Shown here piece by piece: positions 1 to 11,427 of a stretch of DNA of 64,000 bases; within the stretch, counting starts at the first letter, position 1, and each line of letters starts with the position of its first letter. A model generated the notes under the pieces. That model did not search any database. It saw only the letters and a program-made list of their open reading frames with translations, and had not been told where the DNA came from. The position numbers and the translations under genes are program-made. Source of the stretch: Prinia subflava (taxonomy: Eukaryota > Chordata > Aves > Passeriformes > Cisticolidae); assembly GCF_021018805.1 (NCBI RefSeq), contig NW_026960613.1, positions 1,426,001-1,490,000 on the forward strand, read 5' to 3'.

Positions 1-893
1 AAATCTTATAATGATCCAACTTATGCCTCCAAGGAGTTTGATAATTTCCTGCAAGGGGGGGGGGGGGGGGTGGAACACAATGAGGGGATCCCTTACTCCC
101 CCACTGGCCAGGCAGTGATAGAAAGAACTTACCAGACATTGAAGAAGACCTTGGGACAGCAGAGGGGGGATGTCAGGATCAACAGTCCACAACAACAGCT
201 TTGTAAGGCTCTGTTTACCATGAACTTCTTTAACTGTTCATTCGAAAACCTTAATCCACCTGTTGTCAGGCACTTCAACCAAAATCATGTGTTGAAGCTT
301 GAGGAAAAATCGCCTGTCCTATACAAGGACCCTGAGACTTGTAAAGTCCAGTGTGGGATTGCATTTTATGGAAATGGTTTGTTCTAGCTCACCCCTGGAA
401 AATGTATGGTTTATCCCAAGTCTGTACCCTCCCTGCAGTATCAAGTTATCTGTAACCTCATTGGCTGGAGAATGTTACCGCGCCCCTTTGAACCTCGGTG
501 TTAAGAATGCTAAGGCAAGGGGTCCCGTCCTCTTTGCCCTTCTTCCCCTGGAGGCCTCCGGACGCTCCCCTTCCCTCTCCTCCCTTCCCCCTCTCCCCTT
601 CCCTTCCTCCACTCCCACAGGACCATGCTCCCTGCCTGGAGTGGGACTCTGAATAAACCCTCATCTCATCAGCATCCCACCGGCGTCTGAAGTCTCTTTG
701 CCTGCCAGCACGGGAACCCCACGACCCCAAGGACCCCGGGGGTCTCCTGGGGGACCCTCCCTGGGAGCTCCCCAAAATTTAAACTACTACAGTCCAGGGG
801 CCTTTTGATTTGGTAACTTGGGTGCATATCCACCCCCTCAGGTTTGAAATGGGTTCCACAAAAATGGATCAAACCCTATCTTCCACCCAGGGA
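1..893 (+). pseudogene. Class II ERV integrase 3' fragment, split by a solo LTR
   Basis: The translated sequence from about 70 to 345 matches the end of the integrase catalytic core of the class II provirus lower in this window (minus strand, 5870-6440). It includes the GIPYSPTGQAVIERT block that carries the catalytic Glu, and the downstream NFFNCSFENL and PPVVRHF stretches. The DNG motif with the second catalytic Asp is damaged at the window edge, and a 13-base G run at 57-70 breaks the frame. After the inserted LTR (352-791) the integrase C-terminal domain resumes with a WVPQKWIKPY-like stretch at about 850-880. The fragment is truncated by the window start. It belongs to the same broad family as the 3990-15902 provirus but is a separate copy. 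Confidence 0.8.
352..791 (+). mobile_element. Solo LTR (class II-type) inside an integrase
   Basis: This 440-bp segment starts TGTGGGATTG, ends AAACTACTACA and is flanked by the perfect 6-bp duplication GTCCAG (346-351 and 792-797). AATAAA lies at 652-657. It interrupts an integrase reading frame that continues on both sides. A relative on the opposite strand lies at 23259-23659. A 6-bp duplication is usual for class II (beta-like) integrases. No internal retroviral sequence is present, so it is a recombination-derived solo LTR. Confidence 0.9.
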
Positions 894-1797
894 CAAGAAG
901 GTCTGACGTGGTGTCCAGGGCCTGCCCAGGGACTCCAGGGGAAGGCTAGGCCAGTGGAGAGGCAGAGTTTCTCCAAGTGCATGTGTACATACTTTGTGAT
1001 ACGGTGGGTGCCTGTGTGTGCAGTATTCCTGAGATCTTGGGGGACTAGGTGAGAGGTTTAATCCATTTGTTCTCAGAGACTCAACTGTCCAAAAAAGTGT
1101 CTTAACGTTGGTCTGAGAGGAAGCTTTCCTGCTCGTAGGGGCCATGTGAATAGAGGAAGCCATAATGACAGCCTCGGCGTGGTGCCGCTTCCAAAGTCCG
1201 AGCAGGTAATTTTGTGAAGATCAGGAGTTTAACCTTTTCAGGAACAGTGTGTACTTCAGGGTCAGAGAAAAGGCTCAGTATGGGACAGGCTCACAAGTGA
1301 GTGTGGAGTTGGGGAGGGGAAGGCCCTCACCCTGTCCCACCGGATGGCCCCACAGAGAGTGCAGCGTTCTCAGATCCCTGTGTCTCTTCTCCCTCCCTCC
1401 TCCTCTTCCCCCAACTCTGTGACTGCAAGCCTGCTCCCCATAAATTCAGTCATGTTGCTTGTCTCCTGCCCTTCTCGGCAGCCAGGTACAGGGCTGGTTT
1501 TGACTGTCATCTAATGGAGAGGTTTGATTGGTTTGACTGGTTTGTTTATTTTTTTCTCTTCTTTTTTAAGTGCGTTGATCAATTCTTCAGAAGCTGGCAG
1601 GCATTTAATAGAATTGAAATGTGAGGTTTTCATAAAGTAAAATTCCCTGTCTGAGCAGATAATTATTTACCTGTCCCAAAGAAAGAGACATGTATAGACG
1701 GGTCAAACACTGATTTTGTCTTGGGAACTCAAAATCAGACAGAAACACTCTTGCGTAGGAATTTAAAAAGTAGCATTAACCTAACTTTTAACAGTGC
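894..1797. other. No gene recognised
   Basis: Unique-looking sequence with short T-rich runs near 1540-1570. It may include the continuing 3' part of the class II element that ends near 893, but no protein motif, LTR ends or RNA gene were found. Confidence 0.4.
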
Positions 1798-1804
1798 TTC
1801 TTTC

Positions 1805-1880
<76 letters not shown>

Positions 1881-1950
1881 TTTCTTTGTCTGTCTGTCTG
1901 TCTCTCTTTCTCTCTTTCTCTCTTTCTCTCTTTCTCTCTTTCTCTCTTCC
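1798..1950. repeat. CTTT/CTGT pyrimidine microsatellite, left half
   Basis: Tandem TTTC units run to about 1880, followed by TGTC units and then TCTCTTTC units. A matching pyrimidine repeat resumes at 19970 just after the class III provirus, which indicates that the provirus inserted into one microsatellite. Confidence 0.95.
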
Positions 1951-2612
1951 TGTCCTAGGGTGACTTTTTGATGCTTGTATCCCCAATCGTCTATTCTGTC
2001 TGTGCTGTCTGTGCTGTATATTGAGTTCTGTGCCTTTAAGACAGGCTCTGAGAGCAAAGGAGGGAAAGAAGAAGCTCCAAGTTTGTTTTGAAAACAGTTC
2101 TCACTCCTGCAGATCCCTCTCTGGATGGTGGTTCGTCTGAAGCACAGACCCGAGGCTGCGACAGAGATTTTTTTTTGCTTTTTAGTTAGTTTTAGATAGC
2201 TAGGGCAGAGAAGTTCCCTAGACTGTTTTTTTTTCCTTTTTCTTGGGACTCTTTAAATCTGCTCAGGACTGAAAAACCCCAGAGGAGCACCGAGGGCTCA
2301 CACCTGTGGCCCACCTCGCCTGGACCTCCAGAAGGTCTGGGACTGATAAAGAACTGAGTGAGATGAACTACCCACGGCAAGGATTTTCTCAGGTTTTCCA
2401 TCTCTCTTCGGAGCAGCGAGAGGATTTATTGTTTCATATTATTAATTCTTTGTGCTTGTGGGCTTTTTTTTTTTTGTTGAATAAATAGTTTTTTCCACTT
2501 TTCTCTGAGGAAGTTCTTTTCTTGGACTGACTGGGGGGAGGGGCCTTTTGGGTTTGCTTTCCAGAGAGAACCTATTCAGAGGTTTCCTCCCAAATTGCCC
2601 TAAACCAGGACA
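1951..2612 (+). mobile_element. 5' LTR of old class III provirus
   Basis: Starts TGTCCTAGGGTGAC and ends CCTAAACCAGGACA, the same terminal pattern as the 539-bp LTRs at 49422 and 55379. It has AATAAA in GTTGAATAAATAG near 2478-2488, followed by a U5 with a TTTTTTCCACTTTTCTCTGAGGAA block shared with the young copy and with the 3' remnant at 19812-19969. Length is 662 bp. Confidence 0.85.
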
Positions 2613-2630
2613 ATACATTATTTTTTTTAT

Positions 2631-2650
2631 TGGCACCCAATACGTGGGGC
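2631..2650 (+). promoter_or_regulatory. Putative tRNA primer binding site
   Basis: TGGCACCCAATACGTGGGGC lies 18 nt after the LTR end, separated by a T-rich expansion. It resembles retroviral primer sites that begin TGG and are rich in C then G, close to a lysine-type site. The young copy has TGGTGGCCCATACGGGGA at the equivalent place, so the two copies may use different or mutated primers. Confidence 0.55.
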
Positions 2651-2669
2651 TCAAGAGAGTGGAAAAAAC

Positions 2670-3983
2670 TTGTACTCATTATTGTCAGTAGCCATGTTGC
2701 TGCTTGAATTCATAATGTCTCTTGGAATGGAGTCCTTCTTGTGTTTCTGTTCCCTAAGCTTTTTTGCGGTTTTAATACCTTTCTGGTCCCTAGGTTTGTT
2801 TTCTTTTCTGGAAATAGCTCCAATGTTGTCTCTAACCCATAGCTTTTACACTAGAGGTGCACGAATTAGGATTGTTATTTTGTTGGGCTCAGTGATCATG
2901 ATTTATAGAAAGTTTATAAAGGTACTGGAGTTTGTGCCAGGTATGTTTGGTTTAGGGTTTCTTTGTCCTACCCTGTGTCCTAGTTCCTGCAGCATGTTTA
3001 GAGATTTATTAGTAATTGTACCCAGTGTGTTAGAGGAGGAGTAGGAGATGAAGCTTTGCAACCTTTCCTTTCCTTGTTCTCTTTTGAATCTGTTACATCA
3101 TTTTTGGAAAAATTTCAGTGTCCCCTGAATGTTAAAGACACCACCTTACTGGTATTTAATCTGGTAACCTTCCTCTACACAATCTGCAGCTTGTCTAGAA
3201 TGAGGTCTGAGATTTCCAGAGGGGCTGATGAGATCCTTGACCCAGAAATAGATCCAGAAGTAGACCCAGGTGTGGAAAATCCTGAGTGGTGTGGAGAATG
3301 GGAGAGAATGGGCTGAACCTTGAAGGAATTTTCTGATCCCTCTGCTTGGGAATTTTCACGTGAACAAATTTAGAACCCAGATGAGGTGGGAAAATATCTG
3401 GAGGAAAACTGCTATGATGAATCTAAAGAGAAAAAGCTCATTGCAATAAGCTGGGCCCTGGCATATGCTTATCACACACTGCTAGATACTGTAGGGCAGC
3501 AGATAGAGGCGGGGGGGCAGGGAGATAAGTCAGCAGCTACCCCAGTCACTCAGACAGCAGCTAAACCAGACACTGAGCCTAAGACACTGGCAGTCGCTGT
3601 GGGAAAGAAGGGAAAGAAACACACAGGCAAAACTGATCGACAAGTGAACAGTGATCCAGGTGAAGGACCCTCAACACTTCCCAACACACAATCAGAAGCT
3701 GAACCAACTGGCACCCAATCAGAAGCTGAAGCAACTGACACAAAATCAGACGTCCAACCATCTGGCACAAGATCAGAAGCCCAGTCAACTGGTATAAGAT
3801 CAGGAGCCACTACTGAGTCCTTTTCCCTGAAGGACTTTCGTGGCCTAAGAAAGGATTACACTCAATGACCTGATCAATCTATAATTAGTTGGTTAGTCCA
3901 TCTTTGGGATGCTGCAGGTGAGGCTACAATTCTGGGCAACACTGAAATGAGGCATTTAGGATCCCTGTCACATGATCCAGTTA
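2670..3983 (+). pseudogene. Class III gag, N-terminal two thirds (broken)
   Basis: Aligns by eye with the intact gag at 50064-52013. The N-terminus (2670-3044) holds several hydrophobic stretches, including VLIPFWSLGLFS and LSLTHSF, that are shared with the young copy. The middle (3056-3316, another frame) has LVTFLYTICSLSRM and the acidic stretch after it. The third block (3386-3868) has the ISWALAYAY and LLDTVGQQIE signature followed by a Thr/Ser/Pro-rich linker with repeated SEAxxTGTxS-like units. A TGA at 3866-3868 and a frame change near 3045 break it. The frame then runs through SIISWLV and HLGSLSHDP until the class II provirus enters at 3990. Confidence 0.85.
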
Positions 3984-3989
3984 TCAACC

Positions 3990-4500
3990 TGACACGACTA
4001 GTAGAACCCCATCTAGCTCTGATTCCCAGCTGTGCCACGGGCCGTTCCCAAATCTGCCAGCAGACTCAGGTAACGGTGCAGAACAAGGCTGTTCTTCTAT
4101 GGCAACAGGTGTTGCTGTGTCTAGACTTCAGAGCAAGGACTAGAGAAGACTCTTTTCCATACAATTTCTCAGAGATGTTTATTCCCCAAGACGGAGGGAC
4201 GAAAAAGAGCAAGAGACAAAGCCTGTGCCTGCTTTTAAACCCGAGGGGTGGGGACTGTGAAACAAGCAGGCGATTGGTCCCAGGACACATGGACAGGAGT
4301 TTTTCCATAAAATAGGGCAGGGTCAGGGGAAAGATGGAAAGCTGACCAAAGCTTCTAGGGACAGGGCAGGGGTAGGAGAGGCAGACAAAGAAACAAAGGG
4401 GGAGCCGTGCTTGGAAAACACCTGACCCATCAGGCGGGGGAAAACAGGAAGGAACCATTGAGATACGGAACTCAAAACAGCTTAATAAAAACCCACCACT
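3990..4500 (-). mobile_element. 3' LTR of class II provirus
   Basis: On the minus strand it begins at the GTGGTGGGTTTTTATTAAGC block and ends CTAGTCGTGTCA at the TCAACC duplication. It pairs along its length with the 5' LTR at 15393-15902. It contains GTTTAAAAGC as a TATA-like box and GGAATAAACATC as a poly(A) signal. The first base appears changed from T to A at the internal edge. Confidence 0.88.
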
Positions 4501-4837
4501 GTCACCATGAGATTTCCAGGTTTTCTGAGCGTTCATATTAAAGTAGAAGGCTTCACCTTCTCACGCTCTCTCATGTAAACAAGGAGATTGTGTTTTGTAA
4601 ATATTACCATTGTTTTCACATTCTTCTCCAAGGAGAGGAGAGGTTGTGTGACAGTCCTTTTGACCAATGTGGTTGAGAGGTGGAGATTCCACTCTCCAAT
4701 CCATGGTCACCTTTCAAATAGTATTTAAGAGCATGTAATAAACAAAGGTCAGACTGGCCCTGACCTGCTTTTCTCTCACAACTCCCAAGTCTCTGACTGG
4801 TCATTTTGAGCGTGGCTAACAGCGACACACCAGCACA
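4501..4837 (-). other. Unexplained block between polypurine tract and 3' LTR
   Basis: A normal provirus places the polypurine tract directly against the 3' LTR. Here 337 bp separates them. On the minus strand the block begins TGTGCTGGTGTGTCGC right after the polypurine-like run and ends CATGGTGAC against the LTR. It has no partner in the 5' LTR and no target duplication of its own. It may be U3 sequence of a different LTR variant or a recombination scar. Confidence 0.5.
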
Positions 4838-4852
4838 ATTCCTCCTTTTTTG
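4838..4852 (-). promoter_or_regulatory. Polypurine tract-like run
   Basis: On the minus strand the run is CAAAAAAGGAGGAAT, which follows the env stop codon directly and would prime plus-strand DNA synthesis in a retrovirus. Confidence 0.6.
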
Positions 4853-4853
4853 T

Positions 4854-5640
4854 TTAATTTGAAAAGAAAGGAGAGAGAGAACTAACTCTTAAAACTACTG
4901 CCTGTGGCTCTTCCCACCATCTTTCAACTGCAGCCACAGTGAATTTGGAAGGAGCCAAATTTTTGGCTTTTTTAGCTAGAATTCCCTTTAGCACTTTAAA
5001 AGCTAGGGAAATTAAAAGGATAATAAGAAAAACTATTAGAATATCTTTTACAACTGATGACATCCACCCTGGCAAGCCCCAGTCTCTAAAGATGTCTTTC
5101 AGCCAGTCTCTTGATTCTCACCTGATTTCTTCAGTCATGTTCTATGGGTGCTAACAAATGGTCTGAATTTAGACATCAGGCAGCAGCAGGGTCTGTGTGA
5201 AATCATTGACATAATACCTTCACACAGGCCTGAGAAGGTGACCTGGGAAAAACAAAGGAGGAACCATAAAAATCCTTGGGAAGTAAAAGGTGTTTACAAA
5301 AGGGTGTAGACTCTAAATTCCAATCATGAATTGTGCCGAAGTACTCTATAAAAGGCAATGTAGAAGAATAAAGATTGCTCTCATTTCTACATCACAACGA
5401 GAGTCAATGTTGTTATTTCATGTCGTCCAAAAATCATAACGACAATGTTCTTTATTTCTTGGGTGGAATTGAAGATGGTCTGGCCTCTGCTGGATAAATT
5501 GAGGCAAGGCATCACTTTGAAGTCATCGTGTTCTTGTTCATGCTCTGCTGACAGCGTTAGCAGAAACAAAAACTACAGGGGTTCTGACTTCATTCTGGGG
5601 AATAGGAGGATGTCTAAAAACAACATACACATGTAAGTAG
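4854..5640 (-). pseudogene. Class II env transmembrane C-terminus (remnant)
   Basis: Minus-strand residues ending at 4854 include a WLKDIFRDWGLPGW-like juxtamembrane stretch. A clear membrane anchor follows (ILIVFLIILLISLAFKVL), then a basic and hydrophilic tail. The anchor plus short tail immediately before a polypurine tract is the usual place for an Env transmembrane subunit. A TGA lies upstream near 5110. The solo LTR at 5143-5444 interrupts it. Only about 480 bp of env-like sequence remains between integrase and the tract, so the surface subunit is essentially deleted. Upstream codons (5451-5640) could not be assigned. Confidence 0.65.
5143..5444 (+). mobile_element. Solo LTR in class II env
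   Basis: This 302-bp LTR is flanked by perfect ATGTTC duplications (5137-5142 and 5445-5450). It carries TATAAAAGG near 5346, AATAAAG near 5368 and the terminus CATAACGACA. The start reads TATGGG, which corresponds to TGTGGA in the related LTR at 20584, so the terminal TG has mutated. It lies opposite in orientation to its host provirus. Confidence 0.88.
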
Positions 5641-5699
5641 GAAAATAACATTTAACACTCATCAGAAGAACTTATTAAACACTCTGGATCAGGGAAAAC

Positions 5700-6640
5700 A
5701 CAGGATTCAGGTTCCCTACTTCCTTTGAGTCTTCTTCGAGAGGAAGCAACGGCTACATCATTGGGTAGGGAAGGTGAAGGTGGATCTGCATTTAGCCTGT
5801 CTTTTTCTTTAGGTGGAACATAAGGTTTGACCCATTTTTACGGGATCCATTTCAAACCTGAAGTGGTGGACACGCAGGCCTATCCTTGACCCCAAGTGAC
5901 TAAATCAAAGGGCCCCTGGACCTTCCAGGTCTCTGGGTCTTACCAGGACTGGTGGTCTCTCTTCAAACTTCAGCCGCTGACTCAGGTTGAAATGCCTGAC
6001 AACAGGAGGGCTGAGATTTTCAAATGAACAGTTGAGAAAGTTCATAGTAAAAAGAGCTTTACAAAGTCGTCGGTGTGGACTATTGATTTTGAAATCTCCT
6101 CTCTGTTGTTCTAGGGTTTTCTTGAGAGTGTGATGGGTTCTTCCTATTACTGCCTGACCAGTGGGGGAGCAAGGGATACCCTTGCGATGTTCAACCCCCC
6201 ACTCTTGCAGGAAATTACTGAACTCCTTGGAGGCATATGTCGGACCATTATCAGTTTTGATCATTTTGGGAATCCCCAAAGTGGAGAAGGCCCGCACAAG
6301 GTGTTTCTGTGCATCTGTGGCCTTCTCTCCTTTGTGGGCTGAGGCATAAACTGCACCAGAGAAGGTATCAACTGAAACGTGGACGTATTTAAACTTTCCA
6401 AACTGGGGTATATGGGTGACATCTGCTTGCCACACTTCACAACTGCCAAACCCTCTTGGATTAACTCCTGATCCTTAAGATGGCAGGGAGAACTTTTGGC
6501 AGTTCGGACAGGTATCTATGATTGCTTTGGCTTGATCTCGCCTTAGACAGAATAGGCGGATCAGACCTGGAACATTTTGATGGAACTGTTAATGGCTTAA
6601 CTTGGCCTGTTGGAAGGTGTTAGGAAGGCCAGCTAGCTGC
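5700..6640 (-). pseudogene. Class II integrase
   Basis: Integrase joins viral DNA to host DNA. On the minus strand the zinc-binding N-terminus shows a histidine followed by CPNC (about 6500-6600). The catalytic core then runs WQADVTHIPQFG (first Asp), IKTDNGPTYAS (second Asp) and a GIPCSPTGQAV block in which the usual catalytic Glu position reads IGRT instead of IERT. The C-terminal domain has WIPxKWVKPYVPP near 5840. A clean run of 176 codons covers 5905-6435. Stops upstream and downstream and the Glu-to-Gly change make it inactive. Confidence 0.85.
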
Positions 6641-8440
6641 ACAGGAGTGGCTAGGGCATCTGCTCTGCGGTTGCCCTCTGTGATGAAACCTTACATGCAT
6701 TATTTAATACAGTTGCTCATGATGGGAGACTAGATGGATTTGTTTCAAGAGCAAGTTAAAAATGACTTGATTTGAAACTTCTTTGAGAACTGCATTTTCA
6801 ACTCTTGACATTACCCCTGCTACATAGGCCGAATCAGTAACAATACTTATTGGTTCAGAAAACTTCTCAAGGACCCTGACTACTGCAGCCAACTCAGCAA
6901 CTTGAGGGGAACCCTAAACTATCTCTACATCTGTCTCCCACTGCTGAGTCTGAGGATCTTTCCAAGTAATTACGGACTTGTGGTGCCTTCGGGACGCTTC
7001 TGTGAAAATTGTCAAGGCTTTGAGAGGCTTGCAACTTTGATTTTCTTTTGGGGTCAAATTAAATTCAGAGCTGAACAATTTTTGGCCAGGACAATGAATT
7101 GAAATTTTCCCTGGGTAGCAGTCTAGAGCAAACTGTAACATTTCATTTTCATGGAGCAATTGCTCTAAAGCTTCATTTGTGAACATTCCAGTTGACAATT
7201 TAATTTGTACATGAATGCATGTAAACTCACACCCCGCTAGCAGTTGCATTTTGAATCTAGCTTTGCTGATCAGCTGGGCCATCAACTCTTGTGGTTTGGT
7301 GACACTTTTGGACTTTTGGTGACCAAGGAACACCCACTCTATGATCAAGAGAGGGTCCTTCTGGTCTTTGTACCACTGAAAAATGAGCCCATGGAGGTGT
7401 GGCAATTTCCCCAAAATTATGAAATTGAATGGGAGGTCTGGCCGGCAGCGATGGGCTTGCCTACTTGACATCCCTGAATGTACCTTCTCTAATGCTTGCT
7501 GGGCCTCCTGCGTCAGAGCCCTCAAAGAATCTAGCTCTTTTCCCCTCTTTAACAAATTGAAGAGGGAGGCTAAGTCTTCTGTAGTGAGGCCTAGCCTTGT
7601 CCTGACCCAGTTCAAGGACCCACACAGCTGTTGGAGGTCTCTCAAAGTCTTAGGCCTATCACTGATCACCAACTTTTGGGGTGTTAATGTTTGGTTGGCA
7701 ATCTCAAGCCCTAAGTACTTCCAAGGCAGCAGCCTTTGCACTTTTTCTTGCTGCAACTAAACTCCCGCAGCGGTCAGAGCAGTAATAGTTTCATCTAGTA
7801 CTTCTGTGAGCATGTCACTATTAGGGGGACACACTAGCACATCATCCATATAGTGAAGGATGACATCTGCTTCTGCTTTGGCACGCACTGGGGGCAGTAT
7901 TTTGGTAATGTCCTACTGACACATAGTTGGATTGTTTTGCATCCCTTGCGGTAAAACCGTCCAGTGGTAGTGCCTCTAGGGAGCTTCCCTATTGATGGAA
8001 GGTACAGAGAAAGCAAACTGCGGGGCATCAGCTGGGTCTTGGGGAATTTGGAAGAAGCAATCTTTTATATCGATGATGACTAGATTCCAATTTTGGGAGA
8101 GCATTGAAGGGGATGGCATACCCAGTGGAAGGGACCCTATGTCCTCATTGACTTCATTGCTTTATCTCAGATCGTGGAGGAGGCTCCACTTGTCTTTCCC
8201 CGGTTTTTAGATGACAAACACTGGAGAATTCCATGAGCTGTTAGTTTCAATAATGTGGCCTTTAGCTAGTTGCTCTGCCACGAGCTCGTTGAGCACCTTA
8301 TATTTTTGCCTGTTCAGCGGCCACTGGTCCAGCCAAACTGGAGTGTCTTTCAGCCAATTCAATTTTTGGATGGAGCACTCTTCAATTGCCACAACTAAAA
8401 ATCCTGGGGTTTTTTTTGAATTTGTAATTGAACCCCCCAT
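6641..8440 (-). pseudogene. Class II reverse transcriptase and RNase H
   Basis: Minus-strand order: an RT fingers block at 8207-8440 (PVWLDQWPL, then LVAEQLAKGHI and NSPVFVI), an HYMDDVLV catalytic box near 7845, and RT thumb/connection at 6914-7756 (WKYLGLEIANQTLTPQK, LCGSLNWVR). RNase H follows near 6704-6920 (VAELAAVVRVLEKF, then VTDSAYVAG with the catalytic Asp). Several frameshifts and stops separate these blocks, for example between 8207 and 8028 and at 6914. The motif set is that of beta-like retroviruses. Confidence 0.87.
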
Positions 8441-9150
8441 TGAGACATGGCATCTGTTCCCCAGAGGGTATAACCAGAATCGACAACAAATGCAAGTAAA
8501 GAAGCCAATTTTCCATCCGGTCCTTCAATTTGAACAATGCTCTTTGATCTCTTGGCCAATTTTGTTCCCCTGACACCTGAAACCTCGCCAGCCACGGGTT
8601 GCAGCTCCCAGTGTGATGGCCATTTGTGTGGTTGAATAAGAGTTAAATGTGACTCTGTGTCCATCATTCCTAGCATCTGAACAAGGTTTCCTTCCTTTTT
8701 GAGCCCACACCAGATCAAAAGCTTTTGTTCACCCACAACCTCAGCCCAATAGACAGAAAGATCAATATTATCATGAGGTTTGGGGGTAAATCGGGAATTG
8801 GAATCGCTTGTGCTATTACTTGACCTTTACAAAGGAAAAAGAGAGGATGGACACAACTTGCCAAAAGAATGATTTGCTCTGGCTGTGATGGTAAAATGCC
8901 CAGGAACCATCTTGATCTCAGAGGGTGTGTGTTTTATGTCTCCAACAACAAGATACTCACTGTCAGCCTGGTGTAAGGCTGAAACTTGTTCAAGGTCAAA
9001 TGTTATTGTGTGCCAGTCAGGTGAAGAAAGCACCATGGGAGTAGTAAGTTTGAGCTTAAAAGGCTCATACTTACTTTTTGTGGTAATGAAACCCAAAAGT
9101 TTTTGAGGATCTTGCACATTTAAAGAATCACTCTCTTTTTCAACCTCCAC
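8380..9150 (-). pseudogene. Class II protease region
   Basis: On the minus strand the active-site loop reads MMDTESHLTLI, where DTG of an aspartic protease has become DTE. The later dimer block reads FVVDSGYTLWGTDAMSQWG. These lie in 8395-8736, just ahead of the RT start. An upstream stretch (8827-9150) with PFKLKLTTPMVL and GHFTITARANHSFG belongs to the same pro region but could not be assigned to a named domain. The Gly-to-Glu change would abolish catalysis. Confidence 0.75.
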
Positions 9151-10346
9151 AACCTGGCAACCTGTCCCATTTTTTTTTTGTCATGCGGGACAGGTTCGCA
9201 CTCCCCTTTCAGTTTTTTGATGTTTGAGCAGACTCCCCTTCTCCTCCCCTCTCCCCCCTTGGTGTGTGTGATGGTTTGTTTTTGAAAGGACATGAACCGC
9301 ATTATGTGTCCTTCCCGCCCACACTGATGATATGTGACTCTCCAAGCCACTGGTGATTGAGGTGGGAGGGTGGCTGGTGCTGCAGTCCTGATTCTGAGCC
9401 CGGGTCCTTTTCGCAATTCTTCTGGGTCTATGATGGCTCGCTTCGTGCATGTCTCAATGAGGAGATCCAGGGTTGGGGGTGGATCAACAGGGAGTTCCAG
9501 GATGACTCTCTTGCAAACCTCACTGACATTGGTTTGCGCCACTTCTAGGATCATCTTTTGTTGTAACTCTAGGTCTTCTATTTGACTCTCCACCACAGCA
9601 CGAAGCCTGTCTATAAAATCTAGGAAGGGCTCAGAAGGAGACTGTTTAATAGAAATATAACTTTGTCTAGCATCTTTGGTAGGCATAATTTGAAAAGCTT
9701 TTTCAGCAGCTCCTTTCACGCGTTGGAGAACAGGCTGAGGTATACCCCCAGCTGGCTTGCGTTCTTGACCCCAATCTCCGTAGCCACGTATATGGTCTAT
9801 TGTAATTGGATTGCTTTGTGCATCAACTGCACATTTGGGGATTTGCAAAAGCTCAGGAAGGAGGTCCTTCAGTAACCTCTTCCATGTCCTTTCCCACAGG
9901 ATATATTCTGTGGGGGAAAGGAGGCATGAAAAATCTTTGAGGTCACTAGGAACTAACACATTTGATGAAAAAGTAGCCTTTAACAAGCTTTTAAAAAAAT
10001 CACTTTTTCTACCAAATTTGTTTTGAGTATTGAAAAGCTCTTTTTTGCTTTGGTAAGAGAAAGGTTCCCATTTTGGATGGTTTGCCCTTTGACTGTATGT
10101 AACAGGGGCAGCAAAAGGAATGGCTTCTAATTCTTGTTGTGGGTTTAGGCTTTTGGGCCAGTGACTTACAGGTTCTGGACCGTGGGAACCGGATGAGGGA
10201 CTGTGGGAACTGGAGGTAGAAAGTTTGTGTGCGGAGCTACATGAAAAGGGGGCAGAAACATGGGCAGAGTCTCCAAAGGGGGCAGAGATTCCCAGTGGTG
10301 TCATCGGGGGTGGAATCCTGAGTGGAGCCAGGGGAGGAGTCAGGTT
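9151..10346 (-). pseudogene. Class II gag capsid-nucleocapsid part
   Basis: The minus-strand protein starts within a Pro/Ser-rich linker (NLTPPLAPL and following). The capsid domain covers most of the rest and includes the major homology region ISIKQSPSEPFLDFIDRL near 9620-9660. The nucleocapsid knuckle is degenerate: YHQCGREGHIMRF lacks the first and last cysteines of the CCHC pattern. The upstream end abuts the GACTGA duplication of the LTR at 10353-11421; gag resumes on its far side. The frame is open from 10352 to about 9120, unusually long for this old element. Confidence 0.85.
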
Positions 10347-10352
10347 GACTGA

Positions 10353-11421
10353 TGCCAAGGCTGTTTCTACAGGTTAATAAATCTTAAAGGTCCAAGAACA
10401 GTTTAAGGTCTTATTCAGAGTTGTTTATTACATGAAAGTATAAGTCTGAAGGTGTGAGAGTCCTAAATGAGTGGTCTTACAGTCTTACAATCGGTTATAA
10501 GTATAAAGTCTTAGCAAATAAAATCCCAGAATAAACAATAGTCTTAACATGGAATTAAACATAACATTCCAGGCTTACAATAAAACAACCTCCAGTTTCC
10601 AGACGCCAAGCAGGGTTCCCGGCCGCAGGGTCACGAGGACAGGAGGGGGTCCCAGGATCACGAATCCCAGACAGGGTCCCCAGCCGCAGGGTCACAGTGG
10701 CAGGAAGGAGTCCCGGGGTCCCGAACCCTCGCAGAGTCCCGGGCAGCCCCGAACAGAGTTCCAGGGCAAGAGCTGCAAGGGGGAAAGGGAAGGGACGGGA
10801 CCCCAGGGCCCTGATCACGAGCGACAAGACTACAATAGATGGTACCTTTAGAATCCCATTTCGGCTCCCTGGCAGGGCTCGTTCCTCAGGCTGCAGAAGG
10901 TGGAGGTTGGATCGATAGATCGGATTGATCAATCGATACCTCCACTTCCAACCCAGAGGCTTTTTATCCATAAGTTACAAATGCATATTCATATTTTTAT
11001 CTACACACTGGCCAACCTAGGTGCAATTCTCTAAGTTCGTAAAACTACGAAAAGCAGTATCAAAAACCTACGCATATAGTGCAAAAACTCTATCTTGCTA
11101 GCATAAAAGTTCTATCTTATTGTGCGTAAAAACTCTATCTTAGCATACATGAGAAACTTTATCTTATTTGCGCAAAATTCATACCAAAAATTATAAACAG
11201 TACTCTATTTTTGTTATGTCTAAACTCTATCACTAGGCCTGAAACTCTGTACTTCAACACTTACAACTAGGCACTTAGGGTATGTGAAGCTTAAAACTGA
11301 GGCTTAAATCTCTGTTTTATGTGTGTGTGGCTTTATATATTCTAATTTTTCTAAAGGTTTTAATTCAATTCCTGCACTTCTCACTCTCTGCGGAGGATCC
11401 ATGGGAGCATGGACTCCAACA
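10353..11421 (-). mobile_element. Solo LTR, 1.07 kb, inside class II gag
   Basis: Flanked by perfect GACTGA duplications (10347-10352 and 11422-11427). On the minus strand it begins TGTTGGAGTCCATGC and ends AGCCTTGGCA. A GGATAAAAAGCC box near 10955-10970 and AATAAA in GTAATAAACAACTC near 10430 mark the promoter and poly(A) signal, so R-U5 includes the GC-rich 10600-10850 part. The gag frame matches across the insertion, which supports the boundaries. Confidence 0.85.
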
Positions 11422-11427
11422 GACTGA

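Noticed and set aside
1735..2057. Long open frames of repeated Lys/Glu/Arg or Phe/Leu/Ser on either strand
   Set aside because: Translation of the CTTT/CTGT microsatellite; no gene.
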